DNA from: Pseudoflavonifractor sp035562355
GTDB taxonomy: Bacteria > Bacillota > Clostridia > Oscillospirales > Oscillospiraceae
Direction of reading: 5' to 3'
Assembly: GCA_035562355.1 (NCBI GenBank)
Contig: DATMXU010000262.1
Coordinates: 1-18,146 of the forward strand
Length of the DNA stretch: 18,146 nucleotides
Below the pieces are notes generated by a model. It did not search any database. It had not been told where the DNA came from and worked only from the letters and a program-made list of their open reading frames with translations. This document shows, in pieces, positions 8,193-14,707 of the stretch. A program made the translations under genes and the position numbers. How positions within the stretch are numbered: the first letter of the stretch is position 1; each line of letters begins with the position of its first letter.

Positions 8193-9497
8193 CTATTCGG
8201 CGCGCAGGGCGTCCACGGGCTGGAGGCCGCTGGCCTTGATGGCGGGGTAGAGGCCGAAGATGATACCCAGGGCCACCGAGATGAAGAAAGCCCCTGCGGT
8301 GAGGATGGGACTGGGGATCAGAATCGTGCCGAAGGACAGCTTGCCCACGATCAGCGTACCCAGATACCCCACGCCGATGCCGAAGACACCGCCGATGCCG
8401 CAGATCATGGCGGCCTCGATGAGGAACTGGACGATGATGCTCCGCCGCTCGGCGCCGATGGCCTTGCGAATGCCGATCTCCCGCGTCCGCTCAGTGACGG
8501 TGACCAGCATGATGTTCATGATGCCGATGCCGCCCACCAGCAGGCTGATGGCTGCGATGCCGCCCAGAAACCGCTGTTGGAGCTCGTTGGCTTCGTTGTT
8601 CTGTTTCTGCCAGGTGTCCTGAGGGTAGACTGAGAGATAGCCGTTTTGAGAGTTGATGATGCCGGAGAGAAAGCCCTTCAGGTTGGTGACGACCTCCTTG
8701 GTGGCGTCGGAGTCCTTGACCTTGACCATATAGTCGTTGATGGGCTCGTTGTTGTTGAAGTACCGGGTCATGGTGTGGGGCAGAAGGATCATCCGGTCCA
8801 TCCGCTTGATGGAGTCCTCCATCCAATAGGACTCCTCGGAGTTGCCAAGGTCCAGCCCCGCCGCCTTGCTCTGGTAGACACCCACCACCTGGAAAGGCCG
8901 GCCGTTGATGGTGATGGTCTTGCCCACGGGGTCGGCAAAGGAGAAGAGGAACTCCGCCGTGGCCGAACCCAGGACGCACACCTGGCTCAGTTTTTCGATC
9001 TCCAGATAGCTCAGGTCCCGGCCCTTTGCGATAACGTACCCGTTGCACAGGCCGAACTTGTCGTTGCCCAGATAGATCTGGGGGTAGTTGTCCTCGGTGC
9101 TGCCGCCCCCGCCGCCGCTCACGCTCACCGAAACCATACCCCCGCCGCGATTCTGGTTCTGGGACAGGGTCTTGGATTCGTACTTGATGGTGGGAGACGA
9201 ATAGATGTATCCCATCGGGGAGACGCCCGCCACGTTTTCCAGGTTGAGGCAGTAGTCGTACAGTTTCTTTCCCACGTCGCTGCCCGAGCGGCTCCAGTCG
9301 TAGGCCGAGACATTGATGATATTGGTGCCCATGCTCTCGTAATAGGCATTCATCGCCATGTTCTGCCCCTGGGCGTAAGACACCAGCACCATCACCGCCG
9401 CGAGGCCGATGATGATGCCCAGCATGGTCAGCGCGGAGCGGCCCTTGTTGGAGAAGATGGATTTTGCCGCCATCTTGATCGCCTGCGTTAAATTCAT
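8193..9497 (-). CDS. ABC transporter permease, MacB/YknZ (FtsX) type
   Basis: Membrane subunit of an ABC exporter of 434 residues. TM1 is near residues 17-40 (SALTMLGIIIGLAAVMVLVS). A large extracytoplasmic MacB_PCD-like domain follows at about 45-300, with a Gly/Ser-rich insertion (SVSVSGGGGGS). The C-terminal FtsX domain has three helices, including SLLVGGIGIMNIMLV, the cytoplasmic ERTREIGIRKAIGA motif and the terminal PAIKASGLQPVDALR. These motifs are typical of MacB and YknZ permeases. Its start overlaps the ATPase stop by 4 bp, so the two are translationally coupled. Related systems export peptides or toxins, or provide resistance to them; the substrate cannot be read from the sequence. 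Confidence 0.92.
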   Translation of the reverse strand: MNLTQAIKMAAKSIFSNKGRSALTMLGIIIGLAAVMVLVSYAQGQNMAMNAYYESMGTNIINVSAYDWSRSGSDVGKKLYDYCLNLENVAGVSPMGYIYSSPTIKYESKTLSQNQNRGGGMVSVSVSGGGGGSTEDNYPQIYLGNDKFGLCNGYVIAKGRDLSYLEIEKLSQVCVLGSATAEFLFSFADPVGKTITINGRPFQVVGVYQSKAAGLDLGNSEESYWMEDSIKRMDRMILLPHTMTRYFNNNEPINDYMVKVKDSDATKEVVTNLKGFLSGIINSQNGYLSVYPQDTWQKQNNEANELQQRFLGGIAAISLLVGGIGIMNIMLVTVTERTREIGIRKAIGAERRSIIVQFLIEAAMICGIGGVFGIGVGYLGTLIVGKLSFGTILIPSPILTAGAFFISVALGIIFGLYPAIKASGLQPVDALRAE

Positions 9498-10189
9498 ATC
9501 CCCGCCTCCTGTCTGCTGCCGTCGAAGAGGATGCGCCCGTCGGAGATGCGCACCACGCGCCGCGCGGTGGCGGCGATGTTGGTATCGTGGGTGATGAGGA
9601 TGATGGTGGTGCCCTCCTCATTGAGCCGGTGCAGGATGTCCAGCACATGGAGGCCGGTCTTGGAGTCCAGCGCGCCGGTGGGCTCATCGGCCATAATGAT
9701 GGGGGGCCGTGTGGCGATGGCCCGGGCGATGGCGGTGCGCTGCTGCTGTCCGCCCGACATCTCCGACGGCTTGTGTTTCCAGCGGTCCTCCATGGCCACC
9801 CGCTGGAGGGCCTCCATCACCATGTCCTCCCGCTTGCCCACGGGGACGCCCTGGTAGATGAGGGGCAGCTCCACATTCTCATAGGCCGAGAGGGCCGGGA
9901 TCAGGTTATACCCCTGGAAGATGAAACCGATCTCCCTGTTCCGGATGTGGGCGAGCTGCCGGTCGCTCCGCTCGGTGATGTCCACGCCGTCCAGGGTGTA
10001 GTCCCCATAGGTGGGCAGGTCGAGACAGCCGAGGATGTTCATCAGGGTGGATTTACCCGAGCCGGACGCGCCGATGATGGCCACGAACTCCCCCCGGTCA
10101 ATGGATAGGCTCACCCCGTCCAGGGCCCTGACCTCGCTCTCCAGGCCCTCGTGATAGATTTTGTAGAGGTCCTTAATGTTAATCAGCAT
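9494..10189 (-). CDS. ABC transporter ATP-binding protein, MacB/LolD/YknY type
   Basis: A 231-residue cytoplasmic ATPase energising the adjacent permease. Walker A is GASGSGKST, the Q-loop lies in GFIFQGYNL, the ABC signature is MSGGQQQRTAIARA, Walker B is IIMADEPTGALD and the H-loop is ITHD; all look intact. The sequence is typical of the MacB/LolD subfamily, in which the ATPase is a separate chain from the permease in Gram-positives. The ribosome binding site AAGGTGA overlaps the adaptor gene's stop codon (gap 9 bp), and the 3' end overlaps the permease by 4 bp, so the three genes form a tight operon. Confidence 0.95.
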   Translation of the reverse strand: MLINIKDLYKIYHEGLESEVRALDGVSLSIDRGEFVAIIGASGSGKSTLMNILGCLDLPTYGDYTLDGVDITERSDRQLAHIRNREIGFIFQGYNLIPALSAYENVELPLIYQGVPVGKREDMVMEALQRVAMEDRWKHKPSEMSGGQQQRTAIARAIATRPPIIMADEPTGALDSKTGLHVLDILHRLNEEGTTIILITHDTNIAATARRVVRISDGRILFDGSRQEAGI

Positions 10190-10198
10190 GGCGTCACC

Positions 10199-11914
10199 TT
10201 AGCCCCAGGCCTGCTCGACATAGTAGTTCACAAAGACGGTCTCGCCGCCCGTCAGCCCCTCGGTGATCTCTACGTTGTAGTCGTCGGAAAGCCCCGTCTT
10301 TACCGGTACGGCATAATAGCCCTCGTCCTGGGAGGGATAGGCGGGCGGGTTGTTGGGGTCAGAGGGCGGGATCTCCACGTCCACGGTATTCTCCGGGCGG
10401 GTCTCGGCCTGAATGAAGACCACCGCCGACGTGTTGCCCTCCTCGTCGGGGACGTACTTCACGCTCTGCATGGGCACCACAATGCAGTTGTCGGACTGGC
10501 TGGTGACGAAGGAGTAGTTGAGCCACATGCCCGCCAGCAGGGTCCCGGCGGAGTTGTCCACCTCGAGAGTGACGGGGTAGTTGGTCATGCCGCTGCCCAT
10601 GCTGTCACCGCCCAGGCTCATGTCGATTTTGGAGACCGTGCCGGTGAACACGTTCCCATCGTAAGCGTTCAGGTCCACCGTCATACCGGGCTTGACGAAG
10701 GAGATGTTGCGGTCGTCCACCGTGATCTGCACCACCATGGACGAATCGTTGGAGATGGTGATGACGGTGTCGCCGCTCTTCACCTCGGCTCCCGGGGTCA
10801 GAGTACAGGAGGTGACGGTGCCGTCGATGGGGGCCGTGGCGTTGAAGTTCTCAAGGCCCTTCAGCGCCTCGGACAGTTTCTCGTTGGCCTCGTCGATCTC
10901 AGCCTGCTTGGCGCGGATGCTGTCGTCCAGCGTCTCAGACGACATGGTCAGTAACACGTCCCCCGCCTTCACGTCGGCGTACCGCAGGAGGTTAGCCGAG
11001 AGCAGCGGTCCGCCCGCCTCGGTCACCAGCTTGCGGCTCTCGTAATACTTTGTCTCCCCGTTCTGGTAGGGGTAGATGGGCGTACCGTCGCCCCCGGTAA
11101 GGGATGCGGTGGCCGCCATCCCCTCGGTCAGGGTGCCGGGATTTTCAAAGGAGACGACCACCTCAAAATGGTCCGCCCCCTCCGGGGATATGTAGTGCAC
11201 CTTATTGATGGCCTCCACAGTGCCGGTGAAACTGCGCATCACCGCGGGGATGGACACGTCCACCGTCTGTCCCGTATAGATGGAGCCGTCATAAGCGTAG
11301 CTGAAATAGAGGGAGAGTTTGAGCTTCCTGTCGTTTACCAGCGTGGCGACGGCCGCTCCGGTGCTCACCTCGGCCCCCGGCGTAAACTCGCTCACCTCCG
11401 CCAGCTTGCCGGCAAAGGGCGCGCGCACCGTCAGATTAGAGACCTGTTTCTGAAGGCTCGCCAGGTCCTTGAGCAGGTTGTTCACCCGCTCCTGCGCCGC
11501 CGTTACCGCATCCTCCGCGGCTTGGCTGCGGATCACGTAGAGCGGTTGCCCGGCGAACACCTTGTCGCCTACGTTCACCAGCACCTGCTCCACCGTGCCG
11601 CCCTGGGTCAGCGCAATAGCGGCCGATTCCTTCGCCATAGCGTTGCCGCTGCCCTGCACCGTGCTCTGGATACTGGAGAAGTTGGCCGTAGCCGTCTGCA
11701 TTTGGCTGTTCACGTCCTCCTTCTTCGCCAAAAACTGATAGAAGAAATATCCGCCCACGCCCAGCGCGGCCAGGACCACCACCGCGATAACGGCGTTGCG
11801 GATGGCCTTTTTCTTCTTTCTCTTCTTCGCCGTCGCCTTCGGCGCGGCGGGCGCGGCGGGCACGACAGGCACGCTTGGGGTCGTCTCCACAACGGGGGTT
11901 TCCATTTCAGCCAT
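10199..11914 (-). CDS. MacA/YknX-type membrane-fusion adaptor with duplicated lipoyl/barrel module
   Basis: Extracytoplasmic adaptor of the exporter, 571 residues, anchored by one TM helix at about 40-62 after a Pro/Ala-rich then Lys-rich cytoplasmic tail. Module 1: lipoyl halves about 104-128 and 161-193, a short coiled coil about 131-160, a beta-barrel about 198-272. Module 2: about 310-325, coiled coil about 328-355, lipoyl half about 357-388, barrel about 392-470. The repeats align through TPGAEVSTGAAVATLVND (178-195) and TPGAEVKSGDTVITISND (373-390). A C-terminal membrane-proximal domain follows. I start at ATG 11914 because TAGGAGGAA lies 9 nt upstream; ATG 11944 has no ribosome binding site and lies essentially at the predicted transcription start. 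Single-module adaptors are usually 350-400 residues, so this one is long. Confidence 0.88.
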   Translation of the reverse strand: MAEMETPVVETTPSVPVVPAAPAAPKATAKKRKKKKAIRNAVIAVVVLAALGVGGYFFYQFLAKKEDVNSQMQTATANFSSIQSTVQGSGNAMAKESAAIALTQGGTVEQVLVNVGDKVFAGQPLYVIRSQAAEDAVTAAQERVNNLLKDLASLQKQVSNLTVRAPFAGKLAEVSEFTPGAEVSTGAAVATLVNDRKLKLSLYFSYAYDGSIYTGQTVDVSIPAVMRSFTGTVEAINKVHYISPEGADHFEVVVSFENPGTLTEGMAATASLTGGDGTPIYPYQNGETKYYESRKLVTEAGGPLLSANLLRYADVKAGDVLLTMSSETLDDSIRAKQAEIDEANEKLSEALKGLENFNATAPIDGTVTSCTLTPGAEVKSGDTVITISNDSSMVVQITVDDRNISFVKPGMTVDLNAYDGNVFTGTVSKIDMSLGGDSMGSGMTNYPVTLEVDNSAGTLLAGMWLNYSFVTSQSDNCIVVPMQSVKYVPDEEGNTSAVVFIQAETRPENTVDVEIPPSDPNNPPAYPSQDEGYYAVPVKTGLSDDYNVEITEGLTGGETVFVNYYVEQAWG

Positions 11915-11946
11915 GTTTTGATTCCTCCTATGCTTGTTTCCCATCT

Positions 11947-11975
11947 ATTTTACCGGGGTAAAAATGGGAACACAA
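11947..11975 (-). promoter_or_regulatory. Predicted promoter of the exporter/SLH operon
   Basis: On the minus strand, -35 TTGTGT (complement of 11970-11975), a 17-bp spacer, and -10 TAAAAT (complement of 11947-11952). Transcription would start near 11940, about 25 nt before the chosen adaptor start. The -35 matches TTGACA only partly, which would fit a promoter that needs an activator. Confidence 0.5.
11948..11963. promoter_or_regulatory. Palindrome over the -10 of the exporter promoter
   Basis: TTTTACC-GG-GGTAAAA is a perfect 7-bp inverted repeat that covers most of the predicted -10 and part of the spacer. Its position suits a repressor operator. Whether a protein binds it is unknown. Confidence 0.5.
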
Positions 11976-11991
11976 CAACAAACAGGTAACA
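11975..11991 (-). promoter_or_regulatory. Candidate WalR box upstream of the exporter promoter
   Basis: The minus strand reads TGTTAC-CTGTT-TGTTGT, which matches 11 of 12 positions of the published WalR consensus TGTWAH-N5-TGTWAH. It abuts the predicted -35 (they share base 11975), a normal position for an OmpR-family activator. The family rule is established; its use by this organism's regulator is inference. Confidence 0.45.
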
Positions 11992-12017
11992 AATTCTTAA
12001 GGATACCTTAAATTTGT
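11989..12017. promoter_or_regulatory. Imperfect inverted repeat upstream of the exporter promoter
   Basis: Arms ACAAATT (11989-11995) and TAAGG (11998-12002) pair with CCTTA (12006-12010) and AATTTGT (12011-12017), giving 12 bp around an ATA loop with two unpaired bases, 11996-11997. It lies just upstream of the WalR-like site and overlaps it by 3 bp. It could be an operator or a leftover terminator; no T tract on either strand favours the latter. Confidence 0.45.
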
Positions 12018-12217
12018 CCCATGTTTCTTAGACGATGGGGAGAGAAAAAAAGTTTCCATCTCTACCCATTTTGGGTGCCAGGCCGAGGCGGCAAAAAAAG
12101 CGCGCCGACCGAATAAAAAGAGGAAAGTTCGGGTATAGTGAGGATGCGGCCTGTGGATGCGATGCAGCGGGGCAAATCCGGCGGGAAAAGTTAGGAAAAG
12201 ACCACCGATGCGTGAAA
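12018..12217. other. Intergenic stretch without a recognisable gene
   Basis: Divergent spacer between the exporter operon and murA (full spacer 11915-12414). This part has A-rich runs and one weak 5-bp hairpin (ACCCA 12064-12068 with TGGGT 12072-12076). I see no RNA family, no supported ORF and no repeat shared with the rest of the window. Confidence 0.5.
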
Positions 12218-12240
12218 CATAAAATTGCTTTGATTTTATG
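12218..12240. promoter_or_regulatory. CATAAAAT inverted repeat overlapping the murA -35
   Basis: CATAAAAT (12218-12225) and its exact complement ATTTTATG (12233-12240) are separated by 7 bp and overlap the predicted -35. A third CATAAAAT lies at 12265-12272, just past the predicted transcription start. Three half-sites bracketing one promoter suggest an operator; the regulator is unknown. Confidence 0.45.
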
Positions 12241-12257
12241 GGATTCTATGTTATAAT
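12230..12257 (+). promoter_or_regulatory. Predicted sigma-A-type promoter of murA
   Basis: -35 TTGATT (12230-12235), a 16-bp spacer, and a perfect -10 TATAAT (12252-12257). Transcription would start near 12264, leaving a leader of about 150 nt before murA. Confidence 0.75.
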
Positions 12258-12345
12258 AGCGGAGCATAAAATAAGATGTTATGCCTGCGCCCTGGCCGCC
12301 GGGCATAGTTCATACATGGCAAAGATTTTATTAGAGAGACATAGG

Positions 12346-12366
12346 GGCCGCGGCGCCGCCGCGGCC
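12346..12366 (+). promoter_or_regulatory. Stable GC hairpin in the murA leader
   Basis: GGCCGCGGC (12346-12354), loop GCC, GCCGCGGCC (12358-12366): a perfect 9-bp all-GC stem about 50 nt before the murA start and about 25 nt before the ribosome binding region. There is no T tract, so it is not an ordinary terminator. It may affect mRNA stability or translation. Confidence 0.6.
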
Positions 12367-12414
12367 TGATGCCCCGGGAGGAGTGCGCCCGGAGGGAAGG
12401 TAGAGGATGTCGGT

Positions 12415-13707
12415 TTGACAAAGTATGTAATTTCAGGCGGTAAGCCGCTTTATGGTGAAATTGAGATCAGCGGGGCAAAAAACGCGGCGTTGGCCATCAT
12501 CCCCGCCGCTTTGCTGGTGGACGGCGTATGCCGCATTGAAAATATTCCTCAAATTGGCGATGTGACGCTGATTTTGACTATTTTACAGGAGTTGGGCGCC
12601 GACGTGCGGACGGTGAACCGTACGACGGTGGACGTGGACTGCTCCCGCATCCGCAACGCCAAGGTGCCTCACGAGCTGGCCCGGCAGATCCGGGCGTCCT
12701 ACTATCTGATCGGCGCACTGCTGGGCCGGTTCGGCTCGGCTCAGGTGCCTCCTCCCGGTGGGTGCGACTTCGGCGGCCGGCCTATCGACCAGCACATCAA
12801 GGGCTTTGTGGCCATGGGGGCCGAGGTGGATGTGCGCGGCGGATATATCAACGCCCAGGCCAAGGGGGGCAAGCTCATCGGTGCCCAGGTGTATATGGAC
12901 ATCGTCTCGGTGGGCGCCACCATGAACGTGATGCTGGCGGCCGCCCTTGCCAAGGGGGTCACCGTCATTGAAAACGCGGCTAAGGAGCCCCATGTGGTGG
13001 ACGTGGCCAACTTTCTCAACTCCATGGGGGCCGACATCATGGGCGCGGGCACCGACGTGATCAAGATCCGCGGTGTGGAGCGCCTGTCCGGCGGGAGCTA
13101 CTCTATTATTCCCGACCAGATTGAGGCGGGCACCTATATGGCCGCCGTTGCCGCCGCGGGCGGTGAGGTCCTTATCAAAAACGTCATCCCCAAGCATTTG
13201 GAGTGCATCACCGCCAAATTCCTTGAGATGGGCGTGAACGTGGAGGAGCAGGACGACGCGGTGCTGGTGCGCCGGAGCAAGCCGCTGGTGCGCACCAACG
13301 TGAAGACCTTGCCCTACCCCGGCTTTCCCACCGATATGCAGCCCCAGATTGCCGCCGTTCTGTGCTTGGCGGAGGGCACTAGCGTCCTCACCGAGGGCGT
13401 GTGGGACAACCGTTACCGCTATGTGGACGAGTTTCGCCGCATGGGCGCGCAGATCCAGGTGGACGGCAAGGTCGCCGTCGTCGAGGGGGTCGCCCGCCTG
13501 ACGGGGGCCCCGGTCCGGGCCTGCGACCTGCGGGCGGGGGCCGCTATGGTGATCGCCGGTCTCGCAGCCAGCGGGGAGACCGAGATCGACTGTGTCCACC
13601 ACATCGAGCGGGGGTATGAGGACATCGTGCGCAAGCTCTCCGGCGTGGGGGCCGACATCCGCGTGGTGGTTCTGCCCGACGAGGAGCAGAAGATGCAGAT
13701 GGCATAG
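12415..13707 (+). CDS. murA: UDP-N-acetylglucosamine 1-carboxyvinyltransferase (MurA)
   Basis: Catalyses the first committed step of peptidoglycan synthesis, transferring enolpyruvate from PEP to UDP-GlcNAc in the cytoplasm; fosfomycin target. At 430 residues it has the normal length. Visible features: GAKNA with K22 and N23, the active-site loop GGCDFGGRPIDQH with C117 (a Cys here normally means fosfomycin-sensitive), and D307 in GFPTDMQPQ. The start is a TTG at 12415 giving MTKYVISGGKPL, the usual MurA N-terminus. Purine-rich stretches GGAGGGAAGG (12391-12400) and AGAGG (12402-12406) precede it. An out-of-frame ATG at 12407 opens a three-codon ORF whose TGA overlaps the TTG. It has its own predicted promoter and a structured leader of about 150 nt. 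Firmicutes often have two MurA paralogues; which one this is cannot be told. Confidence 0.97.
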   Translation: MTKYVISGGKPLYGEIEISGAKNAALAIIPAALLVDGVCRIENIPQIGDVTLILTILQELGADVRTVNRTTVDVDCSRIRNAKVPHELARQIRASYYLIGALLGRFGSAQVPPPGGCDFGGRPIDQHIKGFVAMGAEVDVRGGYINAQAKGGKLIGAQVYMDIVSVGATMNVMLAAALAKGVTVIENAAKEPHVVDVANFLNSMGADIMGAGTDVIKIRGVERLSGGSYSIIPDQIEAGTYMAAVAAAGGEVLIKNVIPKHLECITAKFLEMGVNVEEQDDAVLVRRSKPLVRTNVKTLPYPGFPTDMQPQIAAVLCLAEGTSVLTEGVWDNRYRYVDEFRRMGAQIQVDGKVAVVEGVARLTGAPVRACDLRAGAAMVIAGLAASGETEIDCVHHIERGYEDIVRKLSGVGADIRVVVLPDEEQKMQMA

Positions 13708-13738
13708 GATGTAAACCGTGATAGGGTGCGGGCATTTC

Positions 13739-13770
13739 CGCAAAAGGAAACCCTGACGGTTTCCTTTCAC
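13739..13770 (-). repeat. 32-nt hairpin repeat, copy 1 (inverted relative to copy 2)
   Basis: On the plus strand AAAGGAAACC (13743-13752) pairs with GGTTTCCTTT (13758-13767) around CTGAC. The complement begins GTGAAAGGAAACCGTCAG and matches 17340-17371 at 29 of 32 positions. All three differences keep pairing (A-T against G-C, and G-U against G-C). It lies 31 bp after the murA stop. Confidence 0.8.
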
Positions 13771-13805
13771 GCGGTTTCCCTGTAAATGAAATATCTTTTG
13801 AAAGT

Positions 13806-13838
13806 TTGAGGGCGGCGGCATGGTGCCGCCGCCCTCAA
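13806..13838 (+). terminator. Strong stem-loop between murA and yycJ, possible terminator
   Basis: A perfect 15-bp stem (13806-13820 with 13824-13838), loop TGG, with a core of repeated GGC/GCC. No T tract follows, so intrinsic termination is doubtful. It ends 24 bp before the yycJ start and could instead act as an mRNA processing or stability element. Confidence 0.5.
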
Positions 13839-13862
13839 TGATACATAGTTGGGGGTTTTCTC

Positions 13863-14693
13863 TTGTTTGAAATCTGTACCTTGGCCAGCGGCTCGTCGGG
13901 CAACTGCCTGCTGATGACCGATGGGAGCACCCATATCTTAGTGGACGCGGGCATCTCGGCGAGGCGCATCTGTAAGGCCCTGCGGGAGCTGGGCGTGGAG
14001 CCGGGAGAGCTGGCGGGCATTCTGGTGACCCATGAGCACACCGACCATATCGCGGGCATCGCCACCCTGACCAAGCAGCTCGCCCTGCCCGTCTACGCAA
14101 GCCATGCCGCCGGGCGGCAGATGGTCTACCGCATCGCCTTTCTGGAGGACTGCCTGCACACCTTTGTCCCCGGGGACAGCTTTGAGGTGGGGTGTTTCGG
14201 TGTAGAGAGCTTTCCCACCCAGCACGACACGGAGCAGAGCGTGGGCTACGCCGTCACCTGCGGCTCCCGGAGGGCGGCCGTCGCCACCGACCTGGGCGAG
14301 GTGACCGACGCGGTGCGCCATGGTGTCCGGGGCGCGCACCTGCTGGTGTGTGAGACCAACCATGACGTGGAGATGGTCCGCACCGGCCCCTACCCCTACT
14401 ATCTGAAGGAGCGCATTCTGGGTGAGCATGGGCACCTCTGCAACGAGGACGGCGCGGCTCTGGCCCTCCAGGCGGTTGAGACGGGGGCGGACACGGTGGT
14501 GCTGGCCCACCTGTCCGCTGAGAACAACACGCCCGGCAGGGCCCACCATGCGGTAAAGACCCGGCTGGAGGCCGCCGGAGTGGACACCGAGTACGGCGTA
14601 TTGGTGGAGGTTGCGCCCCGGAGCGAGACTGGGAGAAGATACCGCGTGGGTGAGCATGCTCACGCGCCCGCTTTACTTCCGACTACCCCCTGA
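13863..14693 (+). CDS. walJ: Metallo-beta-lactamase-fold hydrolase, YycJ/WalJ family
   Basis: Member of the YycJ/WalJ/VicX family of MBL-fold proteins, 276 residues. Members have been described as 5'-3' exonuclease-like and as linked to cell division and the WalRK locus. The N-terminus MFEICTLASGSSGNCLL is the family hallmark. The metal-binding motif is H57-E-H59-T-D61-H62, D28 lies in LVDAG, further ligands are in QHDTEQS and TDLGEVT, and a terminal histidine is in VLAHLSAENN. The start is a TTG at 13863 with only a weak G-rich site (13850-13855) before it, and no in-frame ATG fits better. rlmH follows after 14 bp. In many Firmicutes yycJ lies directly after yycI; here murA and a minus-strand operon intervene. 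Confidence 0.9.
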   Translation: MFEICTLASGSSGNCLLMTDGSTHILVDAGISARRICKALRELGVEPGELAGILVTHEHTDHIAGIATLTKQLALPVYASHAAGRQMVYRIAFLEDCLHTFVPGDSFEVGCFGVESFPTQHDTEQSVGYAVTCGSRRAAVATDLGEVTDAVRHGVRGAHLLVCETNHDVEMVRTGPYPYYLKERILGEHGHLCNEDGAALALQAVETGADTVVLAHLSAENNTPGRAHHAVKTRLEAAGVDTEYGVLVEVAPRSETGRRYRVGEHAHAPALLPTTP

Positions 14694-14707
14694 AAGGAGG
14701 CGCCGCC

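Noticed and set aside
11912..11944. Upstream ATG at 11944 as the adaptor start
   Set aside because: It has no ribosome binding site and lies next to the predicted transcription start; ATG 11914 has TAGGAGGAA at good spacing.
12028..12306. A 92-codon minus-strand open frame in the exporter-murA spacer
   Set aside because: It would run through the murA promoter, has no convincing ribosome binding site and no recognisable motif.
12018..12410. A riboswitch in the murA leader or the divergent spacer
   Set aside because: I looked for cobalamin, c-di-GMP, SAM and TPP-type conserved boxes and found none I could support; only the GC hairpin at 12346-12366 is clear.
13771..13805. A promoter or WalR box before yycJ (TGTAAA at about 13791)
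   Set aside because: The second half-site does not match and no -35 stands 16-18 bp from a -10.
12583..14100. A 505-codon open frame on the minus strand opposite murA and yycJ
   Set aside because: Its translation is His/Arg/Pro-rich low-complexity sequence typical of the antisense of GC-rich genes, and it is opposite two clearly conserved genes.
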